A stretch of 17,112 nt of DNA from Candidatus Aminicenantes bacterium UBA2199 (GCA_002327965.1 DCVB01000082.1:1-17112), one strand, 5' to 3'. Positions 7,443 through 17,112 are shown, numbered from the stretch's first letter. Program-made: numbers and translations. The notes: generated by a model from the letters alone, not told the origin.

Positions 7443-7471
7443 ATTATAAACGAATTGCAACCTGAAATAAA
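7443..7471 (-). promoter_or_regulatory. Putative promoter of ispD giving a leaderless transcript
   Basis: TATAAT on the minus strand occupies 7443-7448, with a weak TTTATT -35 candidate 17 nt upstream (7466-7471). Only six bases lie between the -10 box and the ATG at 7436, so the expected start site falls at or next to the initiator A. No Shine-Dalgarno sequence is present. Confidence 0.55.
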
Positions 7472-7505
7472 TCCTCGCGTGAATTACAGGGACGACCTAT
7501 CGTTA

Positions 7506-7882
7506 TGCGTGATGCGTGATAAGAAAGAGCATAAGATTAAAAGAATAGGAACTGTTGAAGCGTTGAAACGTTGAAGCGAAAGAAAAGAGCTTTTCCCAAG
7601 GTTCTTGCTGACATGGTCACTTGCCCTTGTATTGCTCCTGCTACCACTACCACTATCACTACCACTAAGGCTCGTTAGATCTCCTGCTGACACTGTCACT
7701 GACACTGACACTTGCCTTGGTTTTCGTTTTGGTCATTTGAATTTGGAATTTGTTTGGAATTTGGTGCTTGGTGCTTGGAATTTTATTCTTACTATTACAT
7801 CTTCTCTTCCCGTAAACCGTCAACCGTCTACCGTCAACCGATTTCACTTCTTGGCTGATACCGTCAATCGTAAACCGATTTC
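7506..7882. repeat. Mosaic intergenic tandem-repeat element, copy 2
   Basis: This block fills the gap between the PilS-like kinase gene and ispD. It holds two TGCGTGA heptamers (7506-7519), three octamers of CGTTGAAG type (7553-7576), five hexamers of CTACCA type (7641-7670), four hexamers of CTGWCA type (7687-7710), GGAATTT-type heptamers (7727-7779, including the variant GGAATTTGTTTGG), and CGTCAAC/CGTAAAC heptamers in two clusters (7811-7838 and 7862-7882). Read on the minus strand, the junction CCAAATTCAAATGACCAAAACG and the CAAGGCAAGTGTCAG segment match copy 1. No credible gene or clear terminator was seen in this roughly 450-base gap. Confidence 0.85.
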
Positions 7883-7902
7883 ATCTCTTCTCATGTCACG
7901 CG

Positions 7903-9453
7903 TCACGAATAGAACGTGATCCTGAACCTGGCTCCCGGCTCTCCCGGGTTCAGCAACTGGATATCGGCTCCCAGCGCGCCGGCGATTTTTTTTACCGTCG
8001 CCAGGCCCATCCCCGTCCCCTTGTCCCTGGAGGTGAAGAAGGGGAGCCAGATCTTGTCGGCGTTGGCTGCGCTGATCCCCCGGCCGTCGTCGGCAAGGAT
8101 GACGTTAGGGACGTCTCCGGGAGGGAATTCGACGCGCAGGCTTTTGGCGCCGGCCTGCCGGGCGTTGAGCGCCAGGTTGCCGAAGACGACGTTGAGCAGC
8201 AGCGGGTCGCTCTGCAGCTCCAGGCGCCCGGCGGGCAATTCGCCGGCCAGGTCATGGGCGGCGGCGGCCGCCGCGATCAGCGCACCGAGGTCGACCGGCC
8301 TGCGGGCGATCTTTTCCACCGGCCGGGCAAAGCGCAGGAAGCTCTCCATCATCTCGGTCACGAACTGCACCTCGCGGATGACCTTGGCCGTTTTTTCCGG
8401 CTCGCCGCTCATGGCCTTGGTGTAGCCCAAAATAACGCCCAGCGAATTGCGTACCTCGTGGGCCAGGGAAGCGGCCATCTCGCCGAGCATGAGCAGGTTG
8501 TCTTTCTGGCGGCGCACGCGCTCGCGCTTGCGCTCGTCGCTGACGTCGCGGATCAGCGCCAGCCGGCCCCTGGAGTCGCCTCCGCGCAGGCAGTTGTCTC
8601 CCGTAGCGACGGGACCGTCTCGCCCCGCTCCGACGGGGACCACGTCAACGGCGAGGATGGAGGGTCCGTTTTCGAACTCAGCGGAGCGCTTCCTGTCGCC
8701 GGCGAGGATGAATTCCGCCAGCTCGGCATGATCGGGGAGCGCCTCCGCCAGCGGCTGGTTCTTGACGGCGGCGAAGCCGCGGCCGAACAGTTCCTGCGCC
8801 GCCGGGTTGAATATCTCCACCCGGCCGTCTGCCGAAAGGTAGATCATGCCCAGGCGGGCGTTGTTGATGATGCTCTTGTTCAGCTGTTCCTGGGCGCTGG
8901 AGGCGCGCTGTTGGCTGGCGACCAGGTCCTGCAGTTCCAGTTGGGCGCTCTTCAGGTCCACCAGGTAGTCCTGGAGCGGGGAACCGGCTTCCGGGGCCGG
9001 CTCGGTCTTTTTCCTGCGCAGCAGCACCATGAAGTAGATGCCGCTGGCGGCGATGGCCAGCCCCAGGAACAGGACCATGAGCGACAGGACCTTCTTCATG
9101 CCCTGGAAGGAACGGAGCTGGGGCGAGCGCACGGTGCGGCTGAAGAGCAGCCCCCGGCCGTCGGCCACGGGTTTGCGGATCTCCAGGCGCAGCCCGTTGT
9201 CAGCGGCGACGATCTGCTGTCCCGACTCGCCCCGGCGCAGGGGCGAGACGCGGTCGAAGTATTTCGACTGCCCCGGAGGCTGGCCGTCGCGCAGCGCGAG
9301 CAGGATGTGCATCTCCGCCTGCAGGTCGGCATGGGCGATGATCGCTTGGCGCTCGTTCCGCTCCAGGGTCGTGAACAGGGCGCGCATGTTCTCGAAAATG
9401 AACAGCGCCAGGATCTCGACCACCAGCAGCAGGAACAGCGACGACTTTCTCAC
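7903..9453 (-). CDS. Membrane-bound PAS-containing sensor histidine kinase (PilS/NtrB-like)
   Basis: The protein has 516 residues from a GTG whose last two bases overlap the pilD stop (GTGA), implying coupled translation. Order of parts: membrane helix at about 5-21; an extracytoplasmic region of about 100 residues; a second membrane helix at about 121-145; a Gln-rich coiled coil at about 160-193; a PAS domain at about 194-305; a HisKA H-box LGEMAASLAHEVRNSLG with phosphoacceptor His332; N-box NVVFGNLALN (421-430); G1 box DDGRGI (455-460); and FFTSRDKGTGMGLATVK. The H-box style is that of the NtrB/PilS/ZraS family. The PAS domain carries an unusual roughly 20-residue insert at 275-294 encoded by two DNA hairpins. 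No response regulator is visible in the window. Its position after pilD suggests a role in pilus gene control, which is inference. Confidence 0.9.
   Translation of the reverse strand: MRKSSLFLLLVVEILALFIFENMRALFTTLERNERQAIIAHADLQAEMHILLALRDGQPPGQSKYFDRVSPLRRGESGQQIVAADNGLRLEIRKPVADGRGLLFSRTVRSPQLRSFQGMKKVLSLMVLFLGLAIAASGIYFMVLLRRKKTEPAPEAGSPLQDYLVDLKSAQLELQDLVASQQRASSAQEQLNKSIINNARLGMIYLSADGRVEIFNPAAQELFGRGFAAVKNQPLAEALPDHAELAEFILAGDRKRSAEFENGPSILAVDVVPVGAGRDGPVATGDNCLRGGDSRGRLALIRDVSDERKRERVRRQKDNLLMLGEMAASLAHEVRNSLGVILGYTKAMSGEPEKTAKVIREVQFVTEMMESFLRFARPVEKIARRPVDLGALIAAAAAAHDLAGELPAGRLELQSDPLLLNVVFGNLALNARQAGAKSLRVEFPPGDVPNVILADDGRGISAANADKIWLPFFTSRDKGTGMGLATVKKIAGALGADIQLLNPGEPGARFRITFYS
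8572..8638. repeat. Pair of short hairpin-forming sequences inside the PAS-kinase gene
   Basis: Inverted repeats TCCCGT/ACGGGA (8599-8604 and 8609-8614, loop AGCG) and CCCCG/CGGGG (8623-8627 and 8634-8638) sit side by side in the coding strand. They encode residues about 275-294 (GAGRDGPVATGDNCLRGGDS) in a place where PAS domains normally have a short turn. This looks like an in-frame palindromic insertion, by analogy with Rickettsia palindromic elements; the evidence is the structure and placement only. Confidence 0.45.
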
Positions 9454-10217
9454 GGCAGCCCCCACAGCGTTCCCACCCAGGCCAGGAGCGCGTCGCCCCA
9501 GAAGAGGGCGGCGAAGCCGCCCAGGGCCAGGAAGGGGCCGAAGGGCAGGGCGAGCTTGAGGTCCTTCTTCCTGAAGAGGATGAAGAACAGCCCCACCAGC
9601 ACCCCGGAGAGCGAGGCCAGCATGACGGCCACCGCCAGGCGGTGCAGGCCGAGGAACAGCCCCATCAGCAGCACCATTTTCACGTCGCCGAAGCCGAGCC
9701 CCTCGATCTTGCGTACCTTGAGGTAGAAATAGAAGAGGCCGGCGAAGAACAGCGCCGCCCCCAGGCCGGTGAGCACGGCGTTCGCCCAGGCGATCTCCGG
9801 GTGGAAGAACGAATAGGCCAGGAATAGCGCGGAGCCGCCCAGGGTGAGCTCGTCGGGGAGGATCCAGTGCCGCAGGTCGATGAAGGCCAGGACGATCAGC
9901 AGGCACAGGAAAACGGCAACGGCGCCGGCGTGCGGGCTGAGGCCGTAGCGGTCCAGGACCAGCCAGAAGCAGAAGGCGGTCAGCGCCTCGACCAGGGGAT
10001 AGCGCGGCGAGATGGGGGCGCGGCAGGAGCGGCAGCGCCCCCGCAGCACGACGTAGCTCAGGACGGGGACGTTCAGGTAAAAGGGGATGGCGGCCTGGCA
10101 GCGCGGGCAGTGCGAGGGGAGGAAGACGATGTCCTGCTTCAGCGGCAAACGGTGGATGACCACGTTGAGGAAGCTGCCGACGATGAGCCCGAAAACGACG
10201 CTCAGCGCTTCTTCCAT
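9450..10217 (-). CDS. pilD: Prepilin peptidase / N-methyltransferase (type IV leader peptidase)
   Basis: This polytopic inner-membrane aspartyl protease cleaves and N-methylates type IV prepilins and type II secretion pseudopilins. At 255 residues it has the full bifunctional architecture: GSFLNVVIHRLP near the N-terminus (14-25), the zinc-binding four-cysteine loop at Cys37, Cys40, Cys62 and Cys65 that marks the methyltransferase-containing form, and the two catalytic aspartates Asp114 (FIDLRHWILPD) and Asp178 (GLGFGDVKM). About eight hydrophobic segments follow the family pattern. The ATG lies inside the end of the upstream TPR-like gene (16-nt overlap), with AGAGGA just upstream, and the gene end overlaps the kinase GTG. 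The substrates (pilins) are not in the window. Confidence 0.96.
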   Translation of the reverse strand: MEEALSVVFGLIVGSFLNVVIHRLPLKQDIVFLPSHCPRCQAAIPFYLNVPVLSYVVLRGRCRSCRAPISPRYPLVEALTAFCFWLVLDRYGLSPHAGAVAVFLCLLIVLAFIDLRHWILPDELTLGGSALFLAYSFFHPEIAWANAVLTGLGAALFFAGLFYFYLKVRKIEGLGFGDVKMVLLMGLFLGLHRLAVAVMLASLSGVLVGLFFILFRKKDLKLALPFGPFLALGGFAALFWGDALLAWVGTLWGLP

Positions 10218-11047
10218 CGGAAGATCCTCTGCGCCGTCACCGTGCCGACGGCGGGGTCGTAGATGTACTCATTGCCGGAGAAATCGCGGGGGACCTCGCG
10301 GACCAGACCGGCGCGCGCCAGGTCGGAGAGCGCCGCGGGCAGCCGCCGGTAGCGTCGTTGGTACTCGACGATCCTCTCCCGCAGCAGCGGCAGGTCGGTT
10401 TCGGCCTTGATCTGGTAGAGGTGGTTGAAGGCCGAGTCGCGGGTCAGGGTGTCCTCGGCGCTGCGGTAGATGTCGAGCCACATGCGGGTGGCCACCTCGG
10501 GGTCGTCGCGCAGGTAGACCAGGTGGGCTTTCATGCGCTTGATGAAAACGGGGGCGCCGGGATTGGCGGCGGCGCGGTTGTAGTATTCCTCGGCCTTGGT
10601 GTAGTCCTTCAGGTACTTGTAGCAGTAGAACCCGGCGTCGTGGTCGAATATCCACTCGCCGGGGTTGAGGCGCGAACCCTTGTCGAGCAGGCGCAGGGCC
10701 ATGGGCACGTCCTGGGCCTCGTGGGCCATGATCAGCGAGCCGATGATGTACGGCTCCTTGTATTCGGGCGTGATGTCGGTGATGGTGTCGTAGACCCGCT
10801 CGATGAAGTCGAAGCGGTTGCGGATGTTGTAGGTGGAGTAAAACTGGATCGACCAGATGAAGAGCATGTCGGCGACCAGGTTGCGGTAGCCGAAGGAGAG
10901 GATGCGCAGCGTCTTGCCCGGGGGCAGGGAGACGAAGGCGCTGCGCTCGCCGAAGTAGTCGACGGTGGAGTCGTAGCGCTGCTGCATCCCCGCCGCCAGC
11001 AGCAGCCCGGAGAGGGCCGCCACGGCGAGCCAGCGGCGGCGCGTCAT
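10202..11047 (-). CDS. Membrane-anchored TPR-like protein of the pilus/ABC operon
   Basis: The 281-residue protein starts with MTRRRW and a single hydrophobic segment (about 6-20), a signal anchor that would leave the rest outside the cytoplasm. Residues about 85-215 are helical with TPR-like spacing (ALRLLDKGSRLNPGEW, then a second unit at KDYTKAEEYYNRAAANPGA). The last 60 residues (EYQRRYRRLPAALSDLARAGLV, then PRDFSGNEYIYDPAVGTV) resemble the C-terminal half of GspG-type pseudopilins and related small domains; this is a pattern impression. The ATG overlaps the permease TGA by four bases. Position after an ABC ATPase and permease and before pilD suggests an accessory component comparable to PilG of the Myxococcus pilGHI set, but I did not recognise clear PilG homology. 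Confidence 0.82.
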   Translation of the reverse strand: MTRRRWLAVAALSGLLLAAGMQQRYDSTVDYFGERSAFVSLPPGKTLRILSFGYRNLVADMLFIWSIQFYSTYNIRNRFDFIERVYDTITDITPEYKEPYIIGSLIMAHEAQDVPMALRLLDKGSRLNPGEWIFDHDAGFYCYKYLKDYTKAEEYYNRAAANPGAPVFIKRMKAHLVYLRDDPEVATRMWLDIYRSAEDTLTRDSAFNHLYQIKAETDLPLLRERIVEYQRRYRRLPAALSDLARAGLVREVPRDFSGNEYIYDPAVGTVTAQRIFRWKKR

Positions 11048-11814
11048 TGGAATTCCCGGCGGCGGAAGATCAGCACGGTCAGGGCCAGCAGCGCCAGGAC
11101 GTAGGCCAGCGCGTAGAGCACGGAGAACAGCACGGACCAGGGGTCGATGGCCGTGCCCATCACCACCTCGTTCTTGATGTTGAACTTGTGCAGGTTGGGC
11201 AGCAGGTAATAGAGCCCCTGGGTGAACACCCGCCACAGGGGGATGGCCAGGTAGTCCTTGAACTCGTTGAAGGTCCACATGACCTGGCCGATCAGGTAGA
11301 GCGACACCGTGAAGATGAAGGACAGGATGGGGGTGGTGAAGGAGGAGAACAGCAGCGAGATGGCCACGATGACCAGCAGCTCCAGGTAGAGCATGAAGAA
11401 ATAGAGGAGAATGCCCAGGTCGAAGCCGCCGCCGCTGACGGCGACAAAGGCGAAGAAAATGACGGCCATGGCGCCCAGCGCCGTCAGCATGGTCAGGGCC
11501 AGGCCCAGGAACTTGCCGGCGATGAACTCGTCGCGCGAGAGCGGCTTGCTCAGGATGTTGAACACCGTCTTCTTCTCGATCTCCTTGTAGACCAGGTTGA
11601 TGCCGGTGAAAATGGCGATCAGCACGCAAAAGAAATTGATGGCCGCCAGCCCGGTATCCTTGAGCACCTTCATGGCGTCGCCCAGGGTGAGGAAGCTGAC
11701 CAGCTTGGAACTCAGGGCGAAAAGGATGCCGAAAAAGACCAGCAGGTAGAACATCTTGTTGCGCGCCGACTCGCGGAAGGTGTTGACGGCGATGCCCCGG
11801 ATTGCCGGCTTCAT
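11044..11814 (-). CDS. ABC-2-type transporter permease (PilI-like by context)
   Basis: The 256-residue protein has the ABC-2 permease pattern: a cytoplasmic N-terminus (KPAIRGIAVNTFRESARNK), a first helix at about 20-38, an amphipathic coupling region followed by helix two, the conserved KPLSRDEFIAGK motif at about 89-100 found after the second helix in this family, then four further helices ending in a short basic tail. A good SD (GGAGG, complement of about 11822-11826) precedes the ATG, which overlaps the ATPase TGA by four bases. With the ATPase it should form an inner-membrane exporter of unknown substrate. In myxobacterial pilus clusters an ABC transporter (PilH/PilI) lies directly before pilD; the similar order here supports a pilus-related role but is not proof. 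Confidence 0.9.
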   Translation of the reverse strand: MKPAIRGIAVNTFRESARNKMFYLLVFFGILFALSSKLVSFLTLGDAMKVLKDTGLAAINFFCVLIAIFTGINLVYKEIEKKTVFNILSKPLSRDEFIAGKFLGLALTMLTALGAMAVIFFAFVAVSGGGFDLGILLYFFMLYLELLVIVAISLLFSSFTTPILSFIFTVSLYLIGQVMWTFNEFKDYLAIPLWRVFTQGLYYLLPNLHKFNIKNEVVMGTAIDPWSVLFSVLYALAYVLALLALTVLIFRRREFQ

Positions 11815-12800
11815 GGCTTTCCTCCCAGGGTTGAGGGGTTGGGTGGCGCCCCGGTCCCGTTGGACTGGGACGTCGGGACCCCATTGGCCCCTCCAGCCAT
11901 CTCGCTGAAGAAGATGTCCTCCAGCGTCATCTTGACCGGGTTGACGGCCAGGATGCGGCCGCCGCTGTGGATGATCGACTCCACCACCAGGTTGACGTCG
12001 GCGTCGCCGGCCAGGGTGAGGACGGACTGGTTGTCGCGAAGGGCGTGGTCCGGATGGATCCGGGCCAGCTCCTTCGGGGCGATGCGGTCGCAGACGACCT
12101 CGACGTACTGCGTGCTGCGGGCGATCAGCTCCGACAGCTTGCCCTGGCGACGGATCGTGCCGGCCAGGATGATGCCCACGCGGTCGGCCATCAGTTCCAT
12201 GTCCTGCAGGATATGCGAGGAGAAGAAGACGGTCTTGCCCTGCTCGCGCAGGGCCAGGATGAGCAGGCGCAGGTCCTTGCGGCCGACGGGGTCGAGGCCG
12301 GAGAAGGGCTCGTCGAGGATGAGCAGGTCGGGATCGTTGACCAGCGCCTGGGCCAGCCCCAGGCGCTGGATCATGCCCTTGGAGAACTTGCGCAGCTTCA
12401 GGTCCTCGTGGCCGCTCAATCCGACGCGGTGGATGAGGGCGGCGACCTTGTCGCGCATTTCCTTCTCGGGGATGTTGAACAGCGAGGCGGAAAAGAGCAG
12501 GAACTCGCGCGCCGTGAGGTAGTCGTAGAAGTAGGGGTTCTCGGGCAGGAAGCCGATGCGCTGCCGGGCGGCCGCGGCGTGGGCGGGCAGGCCGTCGACC
12601 CGCACCTCGCCGGAGTCGGGGGAGAGCAGGCCCATGATGCACTTGATGGTGGTGGTCTTTCCGGCGCCGTTGGGGCCCAGGAAGCCGTAGATCTCGCCTT
12701 TTTCGACGTCGAGGTCGATGCCTTTCAGGATGTTGAATTTTTTGATCAGGAAATTGGAGCGGAACGATTTCTTCAATCCCTTGATTTCCAGTGCTTTCAT
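11811..12800 (-). CDS. ABC transporter ATP-binding protein (PilH-like by context)
   Basis: This cytoplasmic ATPase of 329 residues has Walker A GPNGAGKTT (42-50), a Q-loop region with LPENP (85-89, Glu in the usual Gln place), a divergent signature FSKGM (139-143) in place of LSGGQ, Walker B LLILDEP (159-165), D-loop SGLD (167-170) and switch His196 (SSHI). A regulatory-type C-terminal region follows (about 230-300), ending in VKMTLEDIFF. The last 27 residues are a Gly/Pro/Ser-rich tail that partly coincides with a DNA hairpin. The start at 12800 is chosen because MKALEIKGLKKSF is the family-typical beginning and a strong promoter lies immediately upstream; a longer frame from 12839 would begin inside that promoter. 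It is the first gene of the five-gene ABC/pilus operon. Confidence 0.93.
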   Translation of the reverse strand: MKALEIKGLKKSFRSNFLIKKFNILKGIDLDVEKGEIYGFLGPNGAGKTTTIKCIMGLLSPDSGEVRVDGLPAHAAAARQRIGFLPENPYFYDYLTAREFLLFSASLFNIPEKEMRDKVAALIHRVGLSGHEDLKLRKFSKGMIQRLGLAQALVNDPDLLILDEPFSGLDPVGRKDLRLLILALREQGKTVFFSSHILQDMELMADRVGIILAGTIRRQGKLSELIARSTQYVEVVCDRIAPKELARIHPDHALRDNQSVLTLAGDADVNLVVESIIHSGGRILAVNPVKMTLEDIFFSEMAGGANGVPTSQSNGTGAPPNPSTLGGKP

Positions 12801-12810
12801 GTGCGAATGG

Positions 12811-12839
12811 ATTTTAGGAAATGGGGGGGGAAATGTCAA
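12811..12839 (-). promoter_or_regulatory. Strong sigma70-type promoter of the ABC/pilus operon, leaderless or nearly so
   Basis: On the minus strand a perfect TTGACA (12834-12839) is followed by a 17-bp spacer containing a run of C and by TAAAAT (12811-12816), an 11/12 match to consensus at the optimal spacing. Ten bases separate the -10 box from the ATG at 12800, predicting a leader of only a few nucleotides. No SD sequence precedes the ATG. Confidence 0.75.
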
Positions 12840-12850
12840 GGCGGTACTGG

Positions 12851-13177
12851 GTGAGAGGTGAGGGGTGAGAGGTGCGGGGTGAGAGGTTAGAGGTCAGAGG
12901 ACAGAGGACAGAAGACAGAGGTCAGAAGTCGGAGGTGAGAGATAGGGGGTGCAATTGGCGCAAGGCGCAGGGTTCAAGGCGCAAGGTAGAGGAAAAGTCA
13001 TTAATAGGACTTAAATTCCAAATCACAAGCACCAAATTCCAAATAAATTCCAAATTCCAAAATCCAATGACCCAAACCAAGAAAATTCAATTGCAAGGAG
13101 CTTTCGTTTTGGAAATTGGAATTTAAGTCTTCGTATTACTTTTTCTGACCGTCAACCGTAAACCGTCTACCTTCAAC
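12851..13177. repeat. Mosaic intergenic tandem-repeat element, copy 3 (clearest heptamer arrays)
   Basis: The block lies between the ABC operon promoter and the ppdK terminator. It begins with 14 consecutive heptamers of GTSAGAG type (12851-12948), then five of GCGCAAG type (12958-12992), a link ending TTAATAGGACTT, AAATTCC-type heptamers (13013-13072) that include the 11-base unit AAATAAATTCC at 13041-13051, a short unique part, GGAATTTAAGTCTTCGTATT (13118-13137), and CGTCAAC-type heptamers (13150-13177). The AT-rich core is bounded by the inverted 12-mers GACTTAAATTCC (13008-13019) and its complement (13118-13129). The whole is copy 1 in the opposite orientation without the roughly 230-bp middle. 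No gene is credible here. Confidence 0.88.
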
Positions 13178-13193
13178 CGATTGCATTTCCGGC

Positions 13194-13232
13194 AAAAAAA
13201 AGGCCATCCCACGATCGCGTGAAATGGCCTTT
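13194..13232 (-). terminator. Intrinsic terminator of ppdK
   Basis: Transcribed right to left, the stem AAAGGCCAT pairs with ATGGCCTTT, enclosing an inner CACG/CGTG stem with a 4-base loop, followed by a run of eight T on the transcribed strand (complement of the A run 13194-13201). The hairpin begins about 22 nt after the ppdK stop codon. Confidence 0.9.
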
Positions 13233-13253
13233 CTAATGTCTACTGACTACAGT

Positions 13254-16124
<2,871 letters not shown>

Positions 16125-16128
16125 GGGG

Positions 16129-16135
16129 CCTCCTT
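16129..16135 (-). promoter_or_regulatory. Strong ribosome binding site of ppdK
   Basis: AAGGAGG on the minus strand, 4 nt before the ATG at 16124, decides the ppdK start. Its first base overlaps the TAA of the upstream kinase gene, so the two genes are only 10 nt apart. Confidence 0.85.
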
Positions 16136-16932
16136 TAGGATAGTGTCCGGTCATTTATTTTTTTGCCATATGCCGGCGTGATGTCCTCCGAACCCGGCAG
16201 GGGAAGGCGGATGTCGAAGCAGCTGAACTCGCCGGCCTGCGAGGTGACCACGCAGGCGGCGCCGTGGTTGGCGATGATCCGCTCGCAGATGACCAGGCCC
16301 AGGCCGGCGCGGCCGGGAAAATTGGAATAGAACGGCGACCAGATGCTGTCTTGCTCATCCTCGCCCATGCCGCGGCCGTTGTCGCGCACCCGGAGCTCCA
16401 GGGCGTTGCCGCTCATCCCGGTGGCGATGCGGATCTCCCGGTCGTCGGCCGCCTTCGCCTGCAGCGCGTGCATGGCATTGTCGGCCAGGTTCAGCAGCAG
16501 CACCCGCATCTGGGCGGCGTCGAGCGTCAGCTCGGGCATCCCGGGGGCCAGCTCGAGGATGACGCGGGCCCGGGCGGCGCCGGCCACTTCCTGCCAATCG
16601 GGCGCCATCGCCTCCAGCAGGCGGTCGAGGGCGGTTGGCCTGCGGCGCGCGGCGGCGGGCTGGGGATAGTCTTTCAGGACATTGAGCGCGTCCGTGAGTT
16701 CGGCGGTATTGCGCTCGATGCGCGTCAGCCGCTCCCGGGCGAAGTCGTCGCTGCCCCGGGCCATGAGGATCTGCGTGTAGCCGAGAATGGGGGTCAGCTT
16801 GTTTTTCAGCTTGTGGAAGATGAGCGGCAGGACCTCGAGCAGCACTTCATTGCGCACGGCCTTGTCCTGGGAGGAAAGGTCCGGAGTGATGATAGTCGAC
16901 TTGCCGTCAGGTTTGAATTCAATGGTTTTCAT
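16135..16932 (-). CDS. Small soluble sensor-less histidine kinase, co-transcribed with ppdK
   Basis: The 265-residue protein has no membrane helix and no recognisable sensory domain. After about 35 variable residues comes an H-box LPLIFHKLKNKLTPILGY with phosphoacceptor His40, a dimerisation hairpin, and an HATPase_c domain: N-box LLLNLADNAMHAL (145-157), DNGRGMGE (184-191), the SPFYSNFPGRAGLGL lid region (199-213) and a final beta strand. The H-box HKLKN resembles kinases with a degenerate HisKA such as NtrB-like or chemotaxis-associated enzymes. The start is the ATG at 16932; a TTG 15 nt upstream lies in the -10 box. No receiver gene is visible, and its input and target are unknown. Its 10-nt spacing from ppdK makes shared transcription almost certain. 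Confidence 0.88.
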   Translation of the reverse strand: MKTIEFKPDGKSTIITPDLSSQDKAVRNEVLLEVLPLIFHKLKNKLTPILGYTQILMARGSDDFARERLTRIERNTAELTDALNVLKDYPQPAAARRRPTALDRLLEAMAPDWQEVAGAARARVILELAPGMPELTLDAAQMRVLLLNLADNAMHALQAKAADDREIRIATGMSGNALELRVRDNGRGMGEDEQDSIWSPFYSNFPGRAGLGLVICERIIANHGAACVVTSQAGEFSCFDIRLPLPGSEDITPAYGKKINDRTLS

Positions 16933-16946
16933 GAATAGGATAACCA

Positions 16947-16975
16947 ATTATATTCCATTTTTTCGCGCAATTCAA
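16947..16975 (-). promoter_or_regulatory. Sigma70-type promoter of the kinase-ppdK unit, short leader
   Basis: TTGAAT (16970-16975), a 17-bp spacer and a perfect TATAAT (16947-16952) lie on the minus strand. The -10 box ends 14 nt before the ATG at 16932, giving a predicted leader of about 7 nt; no SD sequence is present. Confidence 0.7.
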
Positions 16976-17008
16976 GGAGAACCCATGCGAAAAAATGGAA
17001 ACAACCTC

Positions 17009-17112
17009 GGTGTAAGGTGTAAGGTTGACGGTGTGCGGTGGAAGAAAAGGCGCTGGTAGGACTGAAATCCCAAGCACCAAGCACCAAATTCCAAATAAAT
17101 TCCAATTTCCAA
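17009..17112. repeat. Mosaic intergenic tandem-repeat element, copy 4 (cut by window edge)
   Basis: GGTGTAA/GGTTGAC-type heptamers (17009-17043) lead through GGTAGGACTG to AAATCCC, AAGCACC and AAATTCC heptamers (17065-17110), with the diagnostic 11-base AAATAAATTCC unit at 17093-17103. It has the same orientation as copy 3 and continues beyond the right edge. Nothing else is seen between the kinase promoter and the end of the window. Confidence 0.8.

Noticed and set aside
9454..9906. N-terminal extension of the PAS kinase by 151 codons
   Set aside because: The extension is an out-of-frame reading of pilD, rich in Arg/Pro/Gly; the GTG at 9453 overlapping the pilD stop is the natural start and begins a membrane helix.
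12801..12839. Longer N-terminus for the ABC ATPase
   Set aside because: The extra 13 residues (proline-rich) would be encoded within a near-consensus promoter; the family begins at MKALEIKGL.
12851..12948. CRISPR-like or satellite array
   Set aside because: The units are 7-bp direct repeats with no spacers, and no cas gene is nearby.
16125..16154. Earlier start for ppdK
   Set aside because: It would overlap the kinase gene and ignore the AAGGAGG positioned correctly for the ATG at 16124.

Overview
The window is a high-GC bacterial chromosome segment. Every convincing gene lies on the minus strand, and the genes are separated by AT-rich intergenic blocks made of short degenerate tandem repeats. 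Gene content (peptidoglycan lipid II synthesis, MEP-pathway isoprenoids, type IV pilus prepilin peptidase, pyruvate phosphate dikinase) points to a Gram-negative-type bacterium with pili. The repeat style and codon bias remind me of uncultured Acidobacteriota-related lineages such as Aminicenantes, but that placement is an impression and was not tested.

Layout, reading each unit in its direction of transcription (right to left). Unit 1 (16932 to 13254): a small soluble histidine kinase followed 10 nt later by ppdK, ending in a strong intrinsic terminator. The dikinase carries an unusual 66-residue lysine/alanine-rich tail. Unit 2 (12800 to 7903): five tightly overlapping genes, namely ABC ATPase, ABC-2-type permease, a TPR-like membrane-anchored protein, prepilin peptidase PilD and a PAS-containing membrane histidine kinase. 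This resembles the pilGHI-pilD part of myxobacterial type IV pilus clusters plus a PilS-like kinase. Unit 3 (7436 to 6744): ispD alone. Unit 4 (6184 to the left edge): one giant gene whose single uninterrupted frame contains MurG, a degenerate FHA-like domain, a MurJ flippase and HEAT-like repeats, followed by mraY (4-nt overlap) and a SERCA-like P-type cation ATPase cut by the window edge.

The most interesting object is the 1260-residue MurG-FHA-MurJ-HEAT fusion next to mraY. Three consecutive membrane steps are thereby encoded by two coupled genes: MraY makes lipid I, MurG makes lipid II and MurJ flips it. IspD, one unit upstream, feeds the isoprenoid carrier pathway. The fusion would physically join the enzyme that completes lipid II to the protein that exports it.

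Two genome-wide habits also show. First, four units begin with a sigma70-like -10 box only 6 to 15 nt before the ATG and no Shine-Dalgarno sequence, which suggests leaderless or nearly leaderless mRNAs, whereas internal genes often have SD sequences or stop/start overlaps. Second, all four intergenic regions outside operons hold copies of one mosaic repeat built from 6-, 7- and 8-bp tandem arrays in a conserved order.
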